DNA from: JAICUY01 sp963716585
GTDB lineage: Bacteria; Chloroflexota; Limnocylindria; QHBO01
Length of the DNA: 64,000 bases
Reading direction: 5' to 3'
Assembly: GCA_963716585.1 (NCBI GenBank)
Contig: CAVQTN010000002.1
Span: forward strand, 1 to 64,000
Part shown: in pieces, positions 1 through 9,845 of the stretch
How the letters are laid out: each line of letters begins with the position of its first letter
Numbering within the stretch: the stretch's first letter is position 1
Translations under genes and position numbers: made by a program
The notes under the pieces: generated by a model
Seen by the model: the letters and a program-made list of their open reading frames with translations, nothing else
Databases searched by the model: none
Told to the model about the DNA's origin: nothing

Positions 1-261
1 CTGACCGTTCTTGATCTCGATCTCCTCCTCAGTGGGACCAGGACCTGGAAGATCTTGTCCTCCACGCCCATCGACTCGATGCGGTGTTCGAGGTTGGCCT
101 TGACCTTGTTCTCGTAGCCGGAGTACGTGTGGATCACGTACCACTGCTTGGTCTTCGCTCGTCGGCGTAGGCGTCGTCCGGCTGCGGGGCCTCGCGCGAA
201 AGTCGCGCCGCCTCGCGCGCCTCGTCGCGGGTCTCCTGGGTGCGACCTGCTCGTCACTCAC
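1..261 (-). CDS. nusG: Transcription termination/antitermination protein NusG, 3' end beyond window, frameshifted
   Basis: NusG binds RNA polymerase and couples it to Rho or the ribosome. The reverse strand encodes the NGN-domain start (KQWYVIHTYSGYENKVKANL, then HRIESMGVEDKIFQVLVP), which is diagnostic. An acidic leader of about 35 residues (QETRDEAREAARLSREAPQP) precedes it. The most likely start is GTG at 261-259, overlapping the secE stop, as in the usual secE-nusG operon. No single frame is open. One-base indels are needed near 36 (before the expected EEEIEIKNGQ), near 156 and near 235. I take these as sequence errors at a contig end rather than a dead gene, because NusG is essential and the residues on both sides fit the family. 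The C-terminal KOW domain lies outside the window. Confidence 0.85.
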   Translation of the reverse strand, partial: MSDEQVAPRRPATRRARRRDFRARPRSRTTPTPTSEDQAVVRDPHVLRLREQGQGQPRTPHRVDGRGGQDLPGPGPTEEEIEIKNGQ

Positions 262-442
262 TGCAGCACCTGCTGCAGGCCGGTGTGAGGATCAGGTCGA
301 GCACGGCGATGTACGCGCCGATGGCGACCGACACGCCGATCACGATCAGCGTCAGGTTGATGACCATCTGGCGCGTCGGCCAGGCGACCTTCTTGAGCTC
401 GGACCAGTTTTCCTCGAAAGACTGGCGGAGGCTGCTTACCAC
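254..442 (-). CDS. secE: Preprotein translocase subunit SecE
   Basis: SecE is the small essential clamp of the SecYEG channel in the cytoplasmic membrane. The 62-residue product has the family signature (SFEENWSELKKVAWPTRQM) followed by one membrane segment of about 20 residues, the minimal bacterial form. The last residues read PACSRCCSE. Shifting the frame by one base near 285 gives a more typical TGLQQVLQ end with a stop at 258 that overlaps the nusG start, so a one-base error is likely there. It lies between tRNA-Trp and nusG, the classical order. Confidence 0.85.
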   Translation of the reverse strand: MVSSLRQSFEENWSELKKVAWPTRQMVINLTLIVIGVSVAIGAYIAVLDLILTPACSRCCSE

Positions 443-491
443 GTTGCTCTGCGCTGCTTCCTATTGGCGAATGGTGGACCCATGCGCAGAT

Positions 492-567
492 TGGCAGGGG
501 CGACAGGACTCGAACCTGCAACCGCTGTTTTGGAGACCAGTGCTCTACCAAATTGAGCTACACCCCT
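492..567 (-). tRNA. tRNA-Trp (CCA anticodon)
   Basis: The minus strand folds into a cloverleaf with acceptor arms AGGGGTG and CGCCCCT, T-arm GGTTCGAATCC and an encoded CCA end. The anticodon loop CTCCAAA reads CCA. The 3' side of the anticodon stem reads ACAG where ACCAG would pair with CTGGT, so one C seems to be missing, and the D-loop has one extra T. Both fit indel errors in this end of the contig. It lies between rpmG and secE, as in many bacteria. Confidence 0.9.
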
Positions 568-582
568 CCGCGCAGGCCGGTC

Positions 583-743
583 CTACTTCGTTTCTCGGTG
601 CAGCGTGTGCTGCCGGCAGCGGGGCAGAAACTGTTAGCTCCAGCCGCCCGGTCGTTTCGCTTGCTCTTCCGCGTGCTGTACGTGCGCTCCTTGCAGGTGG
701 TGCACGCCAGGGCGATCACGGGTCGATTCTCGGCCTTGGCCAC
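583..743 (-). CDS. rpmG: 50S ribosomal protein L33, frameshifted
   Basis: L33 is a small zinc-ribbon protein of the large ribosomal subunit. The start MAKAENRPVIALACTTCKER carries the first CxxC pair. After KSKRNDRA the frame must shift to recover RLELTKFCPRCRQHTLHRE, which carries the second CxxC and ends at a TAG at 583-585. At least two one-base indels near 630-645 are required. Length (about 53 residues) and both metal-binding pairs match the family, so I regard this as a functional gene with sequence errors. It has its own promoter at 814-842 and leads the rpmG-tRNA-Trp-secE-nusG unit. Confidence 0.85.
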
Positions 744-813
744 GGTCTGTGTTGTTCCTCGTCGTCACCCGGGCGCCCACGTCAAACAAGGCAGATTTCC
801 GGGAAACCTGCCG

Positions 814-842
814 ATTCTAGGCTGAGCGCGGTCGGCTGTCAA
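814..842 (-). promoter_or_regulatory. Promoter of the rpmG-tRNA-Trp-secE-nusG unit
   Basis: On the minus strand TTGACA (842-837) and TAGAAT (819-814) are separated by exactly 17 bases, close to the sigma-70 consensus. Transcription would start near 807, about 64 bases before the rpmG start. The -35 box overlaps the stop codon of the upstream membrane-protein gene. Confidence 0.75.
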
Positions 843-1896
843 CGACCTCGGCCGCCGCGGGGCCGGCACCGGCGACGGCTACGGCGCGTGCCGTCGGGCC
901 AGGACGACGCGATGAACGGCAGCCGCAGGTCGCTGAAGACCTCGATGCTGGCCAGGAAGCCGGCCAGGATGAAGATCACGCCCAGGAGCTCACCAAGGAA
1001 GAACGACCAGGTGATCCCAAATCGGTTCAGCCCACTGGTCCAGCCCGGAATGAAGCCGCCGAGCGCGATCAAGACGGTCGCCGGCACGCGGGAGTTCAGG
1101 CGTCCCTGCCGCAGGGCGCGCCAGGCGCCGGGAATGGAGGCGAAATCGATCACCACCGCGATACCCCGCGCGATCTGCGACACCACCGCGTCGAGAACCG
1201 ACCCGCAGCAGGCGGCGCTTGGGCATGAAGATGTACGCCGAGTACAGGGCGCCAAAGACCAGGGCGAAGGCGCCGGAGAGTTGAGCGGTGGGGCTACACC
1301 CGGATGTTGCTGGGAAACGCGGTGCCGACCGGAACGCCGGTCGCCGGATCAAGCGCGTAGCCGGGTGCGGCGAGCGGCGCGGCGAGCACCAGGATGGTCA
1401 CCACCACCGAGGCGACGCCCAGGATCAGCGCGGCGGTGGGTGCCACCAGCCGCCGCCGCATCCGGGTCACGACCAGCAGCGCGATCGCTCCGATTGTCGC
1501 GAACGCGACGACCGCCAGGATCGCCGAGGCATCAGCCGGATGGCCCTCCTTCGCGCGGGCCAGGCCGGCGAGGATGCTGAACAGACCGCCGCCAAACAGC
1601 GAGAACGCGACGAAGTACCCGAACCGCGTGCGGTTGAGGAGAAACACGGTACCCAGCCCGAGGTAGGCCGCCACGCCGAATCCGCCGATCAGGTACCAGG
1701 CGCGGTACAGCGGTTCACTCCAACCGAACGCACCGCCGATGAACTCGGTGCCGGCGCTGATGCCGTACCACAGCAGACCGATGGTCCATACCAGCTGGTA
1801 GGGCTGGCGCCTGCGTACCCATTGGTCGGCAACCAGCACCGCGAAGATGAAGGAGAGAAGCGACGACAGGAGTGGCAGGACGACATTCGGATCCAC
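839..1896 (-). CDS. Polytopic membrane protein of unknown function, frameshifted
   Basis: The minus strand starts at 1896 with MDPNVVLPLLSSLLSFIFAV and continues for 200 residues with about six hydrophobic segments. It then hits a stop at 1294. The hydrophobic reading continues in a second frame (SGAFALVFGALYSAYIFMPK, near 1210-1290) and a third (VVSQIARGIAVVIDF through GVIFILAGFLASIEVF, near 950-1190). Joined, it would be about 350 residues with eight or nine membrane segments. Two indels, near 1295 and 1205, explain the break. I do not recognise the family. It could be a scaffold or sensor-like membrane protein, but no catalytic motif is visible. The tail after residue FIASSW is basic and may also be out of frame. 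Confidence 0.6.
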
Positions 1897-1951
1897 CGCG
1901 TTGATTGCCTCCGAGGCGCTATGGGGCTCACCGCGTCGGCATCATCGCGAA

Positions 1952-2027
1952 TGGAGCCCACGTCCGGGTTCGAACCGGAGACCTCTTCCTTACCAAGGAA
2001 GTGCTCTGCCAGCTGAGCTACGTGGGC
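1952..2027 (-). tRNA. tRNA-Thr (GGT anticodon)
   Basis: The cloverleaf has acceptor GCCCACG/CGTGGGC, T-arm GGTTCGAACC and an encoded CCA. The anticodon loop TTGGTAA gives GGT. It is the last of a Thr(TGT)-Tyr-Thr(GGT) set, a tRNA grouping often found near secE-nusG in bacteria. Confidence 0.95.
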
Positions 2028-2153
2028 CTGCGAACAGGCGCGGCATCCGGTCATGCGGACTGCCCGATTGTGCCCGACCGAGCCGATCCTGCACAACCAT
2101 CGGCTTATCTTGGTAAATCTGTGACCTAGGCGTCCGGCAACCGGGACAACGCG

Positions 2154-2238
2154 TGGTGGGCAGGGAGGGAATCGAACCCCCACAGTCGAAGACGGCTGAT
2201 CTACAGTCAGCGGAGCTCACCACCTGCTCAACCTACCC
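2154..2238 (-). tRNA. tRNA-Tyr (GTA anticodon)
   Basis: A class II tRNA with a long variable arm. Acceptor GGGTAGG pairs with CCTGCCC, the anticodon stem GCTGA/TCAGC encloses the loop CTGTAGA (GTA), and CCA is encoded. A consensus-like promoter lies at 2290-2318. Confidence 0.95.
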
Positions 2239-2289
2239 ACGCTGTCGGACCGAAGCGTTGCACATGCTTCTCGCCGATCCGGCCGGCGG

Positions 2290-2318
2290 AGTATACCCAA
2301 CGGCGCTGCCCCGCTCAA
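2290..2318 (-). promoter_or_regulatory. Promoter upstream of tRNA-Tyr
   Basis: TTGAGC (2318-2313) and TATACT (2295-2290) are spaced by 17 bases on the minus strand. The predicted start near 2283 is about 45 bases before the tRNA 5' end. Confidence 0.7.
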
Positions 2319-2387
2319 GCGTGGAGCGGGGAACACAGGTGCATACTGGCCGCTTTCGAGGGAGAGGAGACACCGCGCGCTGGTGGG

Positions 2388-2462
2388 TGGAGCCGAGGGA
2401 GGGAGTCGAACCCACAACCTACTGTTTACAAAACAGTTGCTCTGCCATTGAGCTACCCCGGC
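2388..2462 (-). tRNA. tRNA-Thr (TGT anticodon)
   Basis: The acceptor GCCGGGG pairs with CCTCGGC. The anticodon loop TTTGTAA between CTGTT and AACAG reads TGT, and CCA is encoded. A TAGAAT box lies a short distance upstream on the minus strand. Confidence 0.95.
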
Positions 2463-2537
2463 ATGAAAGCCGATTCTATCGCGACCGCGACGCCCATTCC
2501 TCCCGCCGCCCGCTTCTCGAAATCGGCCGCAGCGCGT

Positions 2538-3278
2538 CTAGGCGCGCGAGCGCTGGCGCACGACCTCGAAGAGCAGCAACGCGCCGGCGGTCGCCGCGTT
2601 CAGCGAGGCGACGTGGCCCGCCATCGGGAAGCGCACCAGCAGGTCGCAACGACGGCGCATGGCGCCGGAAACGCCACTTCCCTCGCTGCCGACCACGATC
2701 GCCAGCGGCCCGTCGAGGTCCGATTCCCACGCCGTTGCCGGCGCGTTCTGGTCGGCGGCCACCAGCCGCACGCCGCGCTCCTGGAGGTCACGGATGACCC
2801 ATCCGAGGCTGTCGACCGGCGCGAGCAGCAGGTGCTCGGATGCGCCGGCACTGGCTTTCACGGCGGCGGCGGTGAGCGGCGCGGCGTGACGCTGCGGATA
2901 GACGATCCCGTCGACGCCGGCCGCCTCGGCGGAACGCAGCAGCGCGCCGAAGTTGGTCGGGTCCTGCAGATGCTCGGCGATGAGCAGCAGCGGGTCGCGG
3001 TCGTGCGCCGCGGCGTGGGCCAGGATCTCGTCGAGGTCTGCCGGCCGACGCTCATCCACCTCCAGCAACACGCCCTGGTGGCCCTCGAAGCCGGCCAGCT
3101 GCCGGATGCGGTCTCCGTCGACGTGCGTGACCTCCAGGCCCATGGCCCGCGCCGTGCCGAGCAGCGCCTTCAGCTCCGGGCTGGGTCGCGCGCTGCGCGC
3201 GATCAGCAGCCGATGCGCCGGCCGGCCCGCGGCCAGTGCCTCGGCCACCGGGCGCCGGCCGCCGATCCACTCGGTCAC
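2538..3278 (-). CDS. rlmB: 23S rRNA/tRNA 2'-O-ribose methyltransferase, TrmH/RlmB (SpoU) family
   Basis: This 246-residue protein has the family layout: an N-terminal substrate-binding domain (residues 1-75, IGGRRPVAEAL and the GHQGVLLEV motif), then the knotted SPOUT methyltransferase domain. Motif 1 is DPTNFGALLRSAEAAGV, motif 2 is IVVGSEGSGVS and motif 3 is VASLNAATAGALLLFE. The last two form the SAM-binding trefoil knot. RlmB methylates G2251 of E. coli 23S rRNA; the exact target here cannot be told from sequence. The stop codon is followed by the tRNA-Thr region, and the start overlaps the ispDF stop by four bases, so it is the last gene of the PIN/TRAM-ispDF-rlmB operon. Confidence 0.9.
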   Translation of the reverse strand: MTEWIGGRRPVAEALAAGRPAHRLLIARSARPSPELKALLGTARAMGLEVTHVDGDRIRQLAGFEGHQGVLLEVDERRPADLDEILAHAAAHDRDPLLLIAEHLQDPTNFGALLRSAEAAGVDGIVYPQRHAAPLTAAAVKASAGASEHLLLAPVDSLGWVIRDLQERGVRLVAADQNAPATAWESDLDGPLAIVVGSEGSGVSGAMRRRCDLLVRFPMAGHVASLNAATAGALLLFEVVRQRSRA

Positions 3279-4432
3279 GCCGGCGCGAGGGTAGCCACGG
3301 CGTAGGCGGCGATGCCCTCGTCCCCGGGAAGGCCGAGCCCGTCGGAGGTGGTGCCCTTGACGCTCACGTCGCCGCGATCGATGCCCAGCAGGGAGGCAAT
3401 CCGCGAGGCCAACTCATCGCGCCGTGGCGCAATCGGCGGAGCCCCCGCGACGATCACCAGGTCCACGTTCGCCGGTTTCCAGCCAGCGGCCATGACCAGC
3501 TTCGCAGTGCGCCGCAGCAGGTCGGCTGAGTCGGCATCGCGCCACGCCTCGCCCGCCGGAAAGTGGCTGCCGATGTCGCCCAGCCCGGCGGCACCCAGCA
3601 GCGCATCGATGAGCGCATGGAGTGCCGCGTCCCCGTCCGAGTGGCCGGCCAGCCCACGCGGCGCATCCGGCCAGTCGAGGCCGCCGAGACGCAACGGGCG
3701 GCCCGCCTCCAGGCGATGGGCGTCGAAGCCGATCCCGCTGCGCGCGCCGCCAACCGGTTCCAGGGACACGGCGCGACTGCGCAGGACGGCGCGCAGCAGC
3801 TCGACGTCGCCGGGTTCGGTCATCTTGCGATTGCCCGGCTCGCCGGCCACCAGGCGCACTTCGATGCCGGCGGCCGCCAGCGCGGAGCCCTCATCGGTGA
3901 AGTCGCCGGCGGCCAGCGCAGCGCGCAGGTCACCGAGCCGGCCGAGCTGCGGCGTCTGGACGCCGATGAGGCCGGCCCGATCGATGTGCTCACCCGAATC
4001 ACGCATCAGCGTGTCGGATACGGGCAGGCCGGGCACCACGCCTCCCGACGTGCCCGCAGCCGCGACGATGCGCTCGACCAGCTCGACGCTGGCCGCCGGC
4101 CGAGCCGCGTCATGGACCAGGACGAGCGACGCGTCGCCACCGCCCGCATCGGCCAATGCGGCGAGGCCCGCCAGCACCGAGTCGCGGCGAGCGTCGCCGC
4201 CGGCGACCACGAGGCATCGGTCGAGCGCAGACGACGGAAGGAAGGTGCGGAAGCGTTCCTCGGAGCCGGAGGGCACGACCAGCGCAACGCGCTCGAGCTG
4301 GGGATGCGCCAGCAGGGCGTCCAGGCTCCAGCGCCAGGCCGGGCGGCCGAAGAGGTCGACCCACAGCTTGTCCTCGCCCATCCGGCGGCTGCGGCCGGCG
4401 GCGACCAGCACCCCGGCCAGCGGCGCCGTCAC
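3275..4432 (-). CDS. ispDF: Bifunctional IspD/IspF of the MEP isoprenoid pathway
   Basis: One 385-residue chain joins two MEP-pathway enzymes. Residues 1-225 are IspD (2-C-methyl-D-erythritol 4-phosphate cytidylyltransferase): VLVAAGRSRRMGEDK is the CTP-binding loop and VLVHDAARP the conserved core. Residues 228-385 are IspF (MECDP synthase): GIGFDAHRL and GHSDGDAALHALIDALLGA carry the metal-binding Asp/His residues, and KGTTSDGLGLPGDEGIAAYA is the C-terminal signature. IspE acts between the two steps and is not in this window. The start is GTG at 4432-4430, which overlaps the TGA of the PIN/TRAM gene, so translation is probably coupled. IspDF fusions are known in several phyla. Both active sites look complete. 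Confidence 0.93.
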   Translation of the reverse strand: MTAPLAGVLVAAGRSRRMGEDKLWVDLFGRPAWRWSLDALLAHPQLERVALVVPSGSEERFRTFLPSSALDRCLVVAGGDARRDSVLAGLAALADAGGGDASLVLVHDAARPAASVELVERIVAAAGTSGGVVPGLPVSDTLMRDSGEHIDRAGLIGVQTPQLGRLGDLRAALAAGDFTDEGSALAAAGIEVRLVAGEPGNRKMTEPGDVELLRAVLRSRAVSLEPVGGARSGIGFDAHRLEAGRPLRLGGLDWPDAPRGLAGHSDGDAALHALIDALLGAAGLGDIGSHFPAGEAWRDADSADLLRRTAKLVMAAGWKPANVDLVIVAGAPPIAPRRDELASRIASLLGIDRGDVSVKGTTSDGLGLPGDEGIAAYAVATLAPA

Positions 4433-5478
4433 CCGCTGTCGCGAGGCTGAGCGAAGATCATCCGACCGGCGACCGTCTGCAGCACGCGGGTGACCGTGAT
4501 CGGCAGGTCGGCATCCATGTAGCGAACGCCGCCCTCCACGACGATCATGGTGCCATCCTCCAGGTAGCCGACCCCCTGCCCCTGCTCCTTGCCCTCCTGG
4601 ATGATCCGCACGCTCATCTCCTCGCCGGGATGAACGACCGCCTTCACCGCGTTGGCCAGCTCGTTGATGTTCAGGACGCGGATGCCCTGCAGCTCCGCCA
4701 CGCGATTGAGGTTGAAGTCGTTGGTCAGAATGGCAGCCGCATGGTCGCGCGCGTAGGCCACCAGCTTGGCGTCGACTTCGCTGATCTCCGGGTAGTCCGC
4801 ATCGATGATCTCCACCGGCGAGACCGAATCCTTCTGCAGCGCGGCCAGCATCTCCAGTCCGCGCCGGCCGCGGTTGCGACGCAGGCTGTCGGGTGAATCG
4901 GCGATGCGCTGCAGCTCCTCGAGCACGAAGCGCGGAACCACCAGGCTGCCCATGATGAACCCGGTCTTGCCGATGTCGACGATCCGTCCGTCGATGACCG
5001 CCGACGTGTCCACCACGACCAGCTGCGGAGGCCCGCGACGGCGCCCGCCGGGCAGCAACGAGGTGACCGCCGGGAGCAGCACGTCGCGCTTGTAGACGGT
5101 GGCGGCCAGCATGCCGCCTGCGAGCAGCAGCGCGGCCAGCGGTGGCAGAAGCCGGCCGGCGAGCCCGCCGATCTCGGCGAGCGGGATGCCGAGCAGCAGG
5201 CCCATCAGCAGGCCGACCACCACGGCGGCCACGCCGAGCGAGAAGGTGCCGGCGTCGGCGGCCGTGATGCGCGCCTTCACCCAGCGGGCCGGGTAGACGG
5301 TGATGTATGGGATGGCGAGGTAGCCGAACAGCAGCGCGGCGGCGACCATCGCCACCAGGAAGGCGGGGCGGTTGGGCAGGTCGACAGCGCCCGGCGCCTG
5401 CTGGAGGATGAGCAATCCCAGGGAGAAGCCGACGAGCGTGCCGAGCAGCGCTCCGATGAGCTGGACGAGCTTGATCAT
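4429..5478 (-). CDS. Membrane-anchored PIN and TRAM domain protein (YacL-like)
   Basis: The 349-residue protein has about four hydrophobic segments in residues 1-140. A PIN domain follows at about 155-275, beginning VVVDTSAVIDGRIVDI and containing the acidic residues expected for a Mg2+-dependent RNase (DTSAVID, E in VLEELQ, ILTNDFNL). A TRAM domain ends the chain (SVRIIQEGKEQGQGVGYLED). This is the architecture of Bacillus YacL, whose gene also lies next to ispD and near radA and clpC. The role is likely RNA cleavage or binding at the membrane; the substrate is unknown. The ATG at 5478-5476 matches the family start, and in-frame codons upstream are not hydrophobic. Confidence 0.88.
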   Translation of the reverse strand: MIKLVQLIGALLGTLVGFSLGLLILQQAPGAVDLPNRPAFLVAMVAAALLFGYLAIPYITVYPARWVKARITAADAGTFSLGVAAVVVGLLMGLLLGIPLAEIGGLAGRLLPPLAALLLAGGMLAATVYKRDVLLPAVTSLLPGGRRRGPPQLVVVDTSAVIDGRIVDIGKTGFIMGSLVVPRFVLEELQRIADSPDSLRRNRGRRGLEMLAALQKDSVSPVEIIDADYPEISEVDAKLVAYARDHAAAILTNDFNLNRVAELQGIRVLNINELANAVKAVVHPGEEMSVRIIQEGKEQGQGVGYLEDGTMIVVEGGVRYMDADLPITVTRVLQTVAGRMIFAQPRDSG

Positions 5479-5638
5479 GGGACCGATAAGTGCGGGAGGA
5501 TGACGGATGATCGCGCCGGGAAATGAGCAGCGAATGAAGCCGATGGCGCGCCCGCCCGTGGCGGGCGGCAACACTAGCACGGCCCACCGGGCAGGGCAAT
5601 GGCCGCGCCCAGCGCTTCGCCGAAATGCCAACCCGCGC

Positions 5639-7072
5639 TCAGCGCTCGGCGAGTGCCAGCGCCAGCGCCTCGCGGATGTCCGGAGCGGTGACCACCGTGC
5701 CGCTCGCCTGCGCGTCGCGCTGTGCATGACGCACCGGGCCGGTGATCAGCCGATCGAACCCGAGGCGTCCGGCCTCCACCTGGCGGCGCTCCACCCGGGT
5801 GGCGGCCCGCAGCCGGCCCGACAGCGACAGCTCGCCGGCAAGCACCGTGCCGGATCGGATCGGCCGTTCCCGGAGTGATGACGCGAGCGCGGCGGCCACG
5901 GCAAGATCGGCGGCCGGCTCCTCGATGCGCAGGCCGCCGGCCACGTTGACGTACACGTCGTGGCTCGTCAGGTTGAGGCCCGCGTGCTTGGCGAGCACGG
6001 CGATCAGCATCAGCACCCGGTTCGTGTCGATCCCCGTGGTCGCCCGCCGCGGCGAACCGTAGCCGGCCGGCGCCACGAGCGCCTGGATCTCGACCGCCAG
6101 CGGCCGCGTCCCCTCCAGCGCGATGGTGATCGCGCTGCCGGCGACCGGCGGCTGCTCCGACTCGAGAAAGAAGCGTGATGCGTCGGCGACCTCCACCAGG
6201 CCGTCGCCGCGCATCTCCAGGACGCCGACCTCGTCGGTCGAGCCGAAGCGGTTCTTGGCGGCGCGGATGAGGCGTGTGGAGCCCAGGCGCTCGCCCTCCA
6301 GGTAGATCACCGCGTCGACGAGGTGTTCCAGGGTGCGCGGCCCGGCGACCGTTCCCTCCTTGGTCACGTGCCCGACCAGGGCGATCGCCGTCGAACCGGA
6401 CTTGGCGAGCTCCGCCAGGCGTGCCGCGACCTCGCGGACCTGCCCGACGCTGCCCGCCGGGCCGCCGAGCTCACCGCTGGCCAGCGTCTGGACACTGTCG
6501 ACCACGGCGAAGGCCGGCGCGCCGGCCTCGATGCCGGCGAGCGCGACCTCCAGCTCGGTGGTTGCCAGCACGTCAAGCCCGTCGACGACGGCGTCCACGC
6601 GCTCCGCACGACCGCGCACCTGGCGAGCCGACTCCTCGCCGCTCACATACAGGACGCTGCTCCCGGAGCGGGCGAGGCGTGCGGCGAGCTGCAGCAGCAG
6701 CGTCGACTTGCCGATTCCGGGGTCGCCGCCGAACAGGACGATCGAGCCGGGCACCAACCCCCCACCCAGCACGCGGTCGACCTCGCCGATGCCCGACGCG
6801 AGCCGTGCGGCCTCGGCGCTCGAGACGCCGCCAATCGGCTCGATCCCGGCGGGGCGAACGGCGATCGCGGCTCGAGACCGCCGTTCGCTGCCGGGGCGCG
6901 GCATGACCGTCTCGACCAGCGTGTTCCACGCGCCGCAGGTTGGGCACTGGCCGGCCCACTTGGGCGTGGTCGCGCCACAGCTCTGACAGACGTGAACGGA
7001 TCGAGTCGCCGGCACCGCGGCCTCCGGGAGCTGCATGAAACGAGCGATGGCGGAGCCATCGGGCCTGGCCAT
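5639..7072 (-). CDS. radA: DNA repair protein RadA (Sms)
   Basis: RadA is a RecA-related, DnaB-like helicase that processes recombination intermediates. The 477-residue product has a four-cysteine zinc finger at residues 28-44 (CQSCGATTPKWAGQCPTC), Walker A GGDPGIGKSTLL, the RadA-specific KNRFGS motif, and a C-terminal Lon-like domain (NVAGGLRIEEPAADLAVAAA). Length and motif order are typical. Several in-frame ATGs exist. The one at 7036-7034 (MQLPEAAV) would give the usual distance to the zinc finger and is an alternative start. It lies between clpC and the PIN/TRAM gene, the order seen in many Gram-positive genomes. Confidence 0.93.
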   Translation of the reverse strand: MARPDGSAIARFMQLPEAAVPATRSVHVCQSCGATTPKWAGQCPTCGAWNTLVETVMPRPGSERRSRAAIAVRPAGIEPIGGVSSAEAARLASGIGEVDRVLGGGLVPGSIVLFGGDPGIGKSTLLLQLAARLARSGSSVLYVSGEESARQVRGRAERVDAVVDGLDVLATTELEVALAGIEAGAPAFAVVDSVQTLASGELGGPAGSVGQVREVAARLAELAKSGSTAIALVGHVTKEGTVAGPRTLEHLVDAVIYLEGERLGSTRLIRAAKNRFGSTDEVGVLEMRGDGLVEVADASRFFLESEQPPVAGSAITIALEGTRPLAVEIQALVAPAGYGSPRRATTGIDTNRVLMLIAVLAKHAGLNLTSHDVYVNVAGGLRIEEPAADLAVAAALASSLRERPIRSGTVLAGELSLSGRLRAATRVERRQVEAGRLGFDRLITGPVRHAQRDAQASGTVVTAPDIREALALALAER

Positions 7073-7148
7073 CTTGCCATGCGGGCACGTACCGGCGCCT
7101 TATCAGCGCCTCAGCGTGGCGCAATCGGCCTGGCGAGACCGCACGAGG

Positions 7149-9632
<2,484 letters not shown>

Positions 9633-9845
9633 GTCGCGTTCCGTGCTCGATGAGTGGTTGGCCGCTCGCAGACGCTTCGGCTGAGTGTACGGCACCGATG
9701 CCGCACGATGCCTGCCTATCAGTACTACGCGGAAAGGGTCGCCGCGGCTCATCTCCCCGGCGGTCGCGGTCTGCAACGAAGCGGACCCATGCGGGCCCGC
9801 CTCGAATGCCGTGGCTCGATTGGCGGTGAACGCCCGCCCGATGGG

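Noticed and set aside
3275..5599. A single 774-residue protein spanning ispDF and the PIN/TRAM region
   Set aside because: Only residues from 4432 downward match IspDF. The upstream part is a shadow of the PIN/TRAM gene, which has the better motifs in its own frame.
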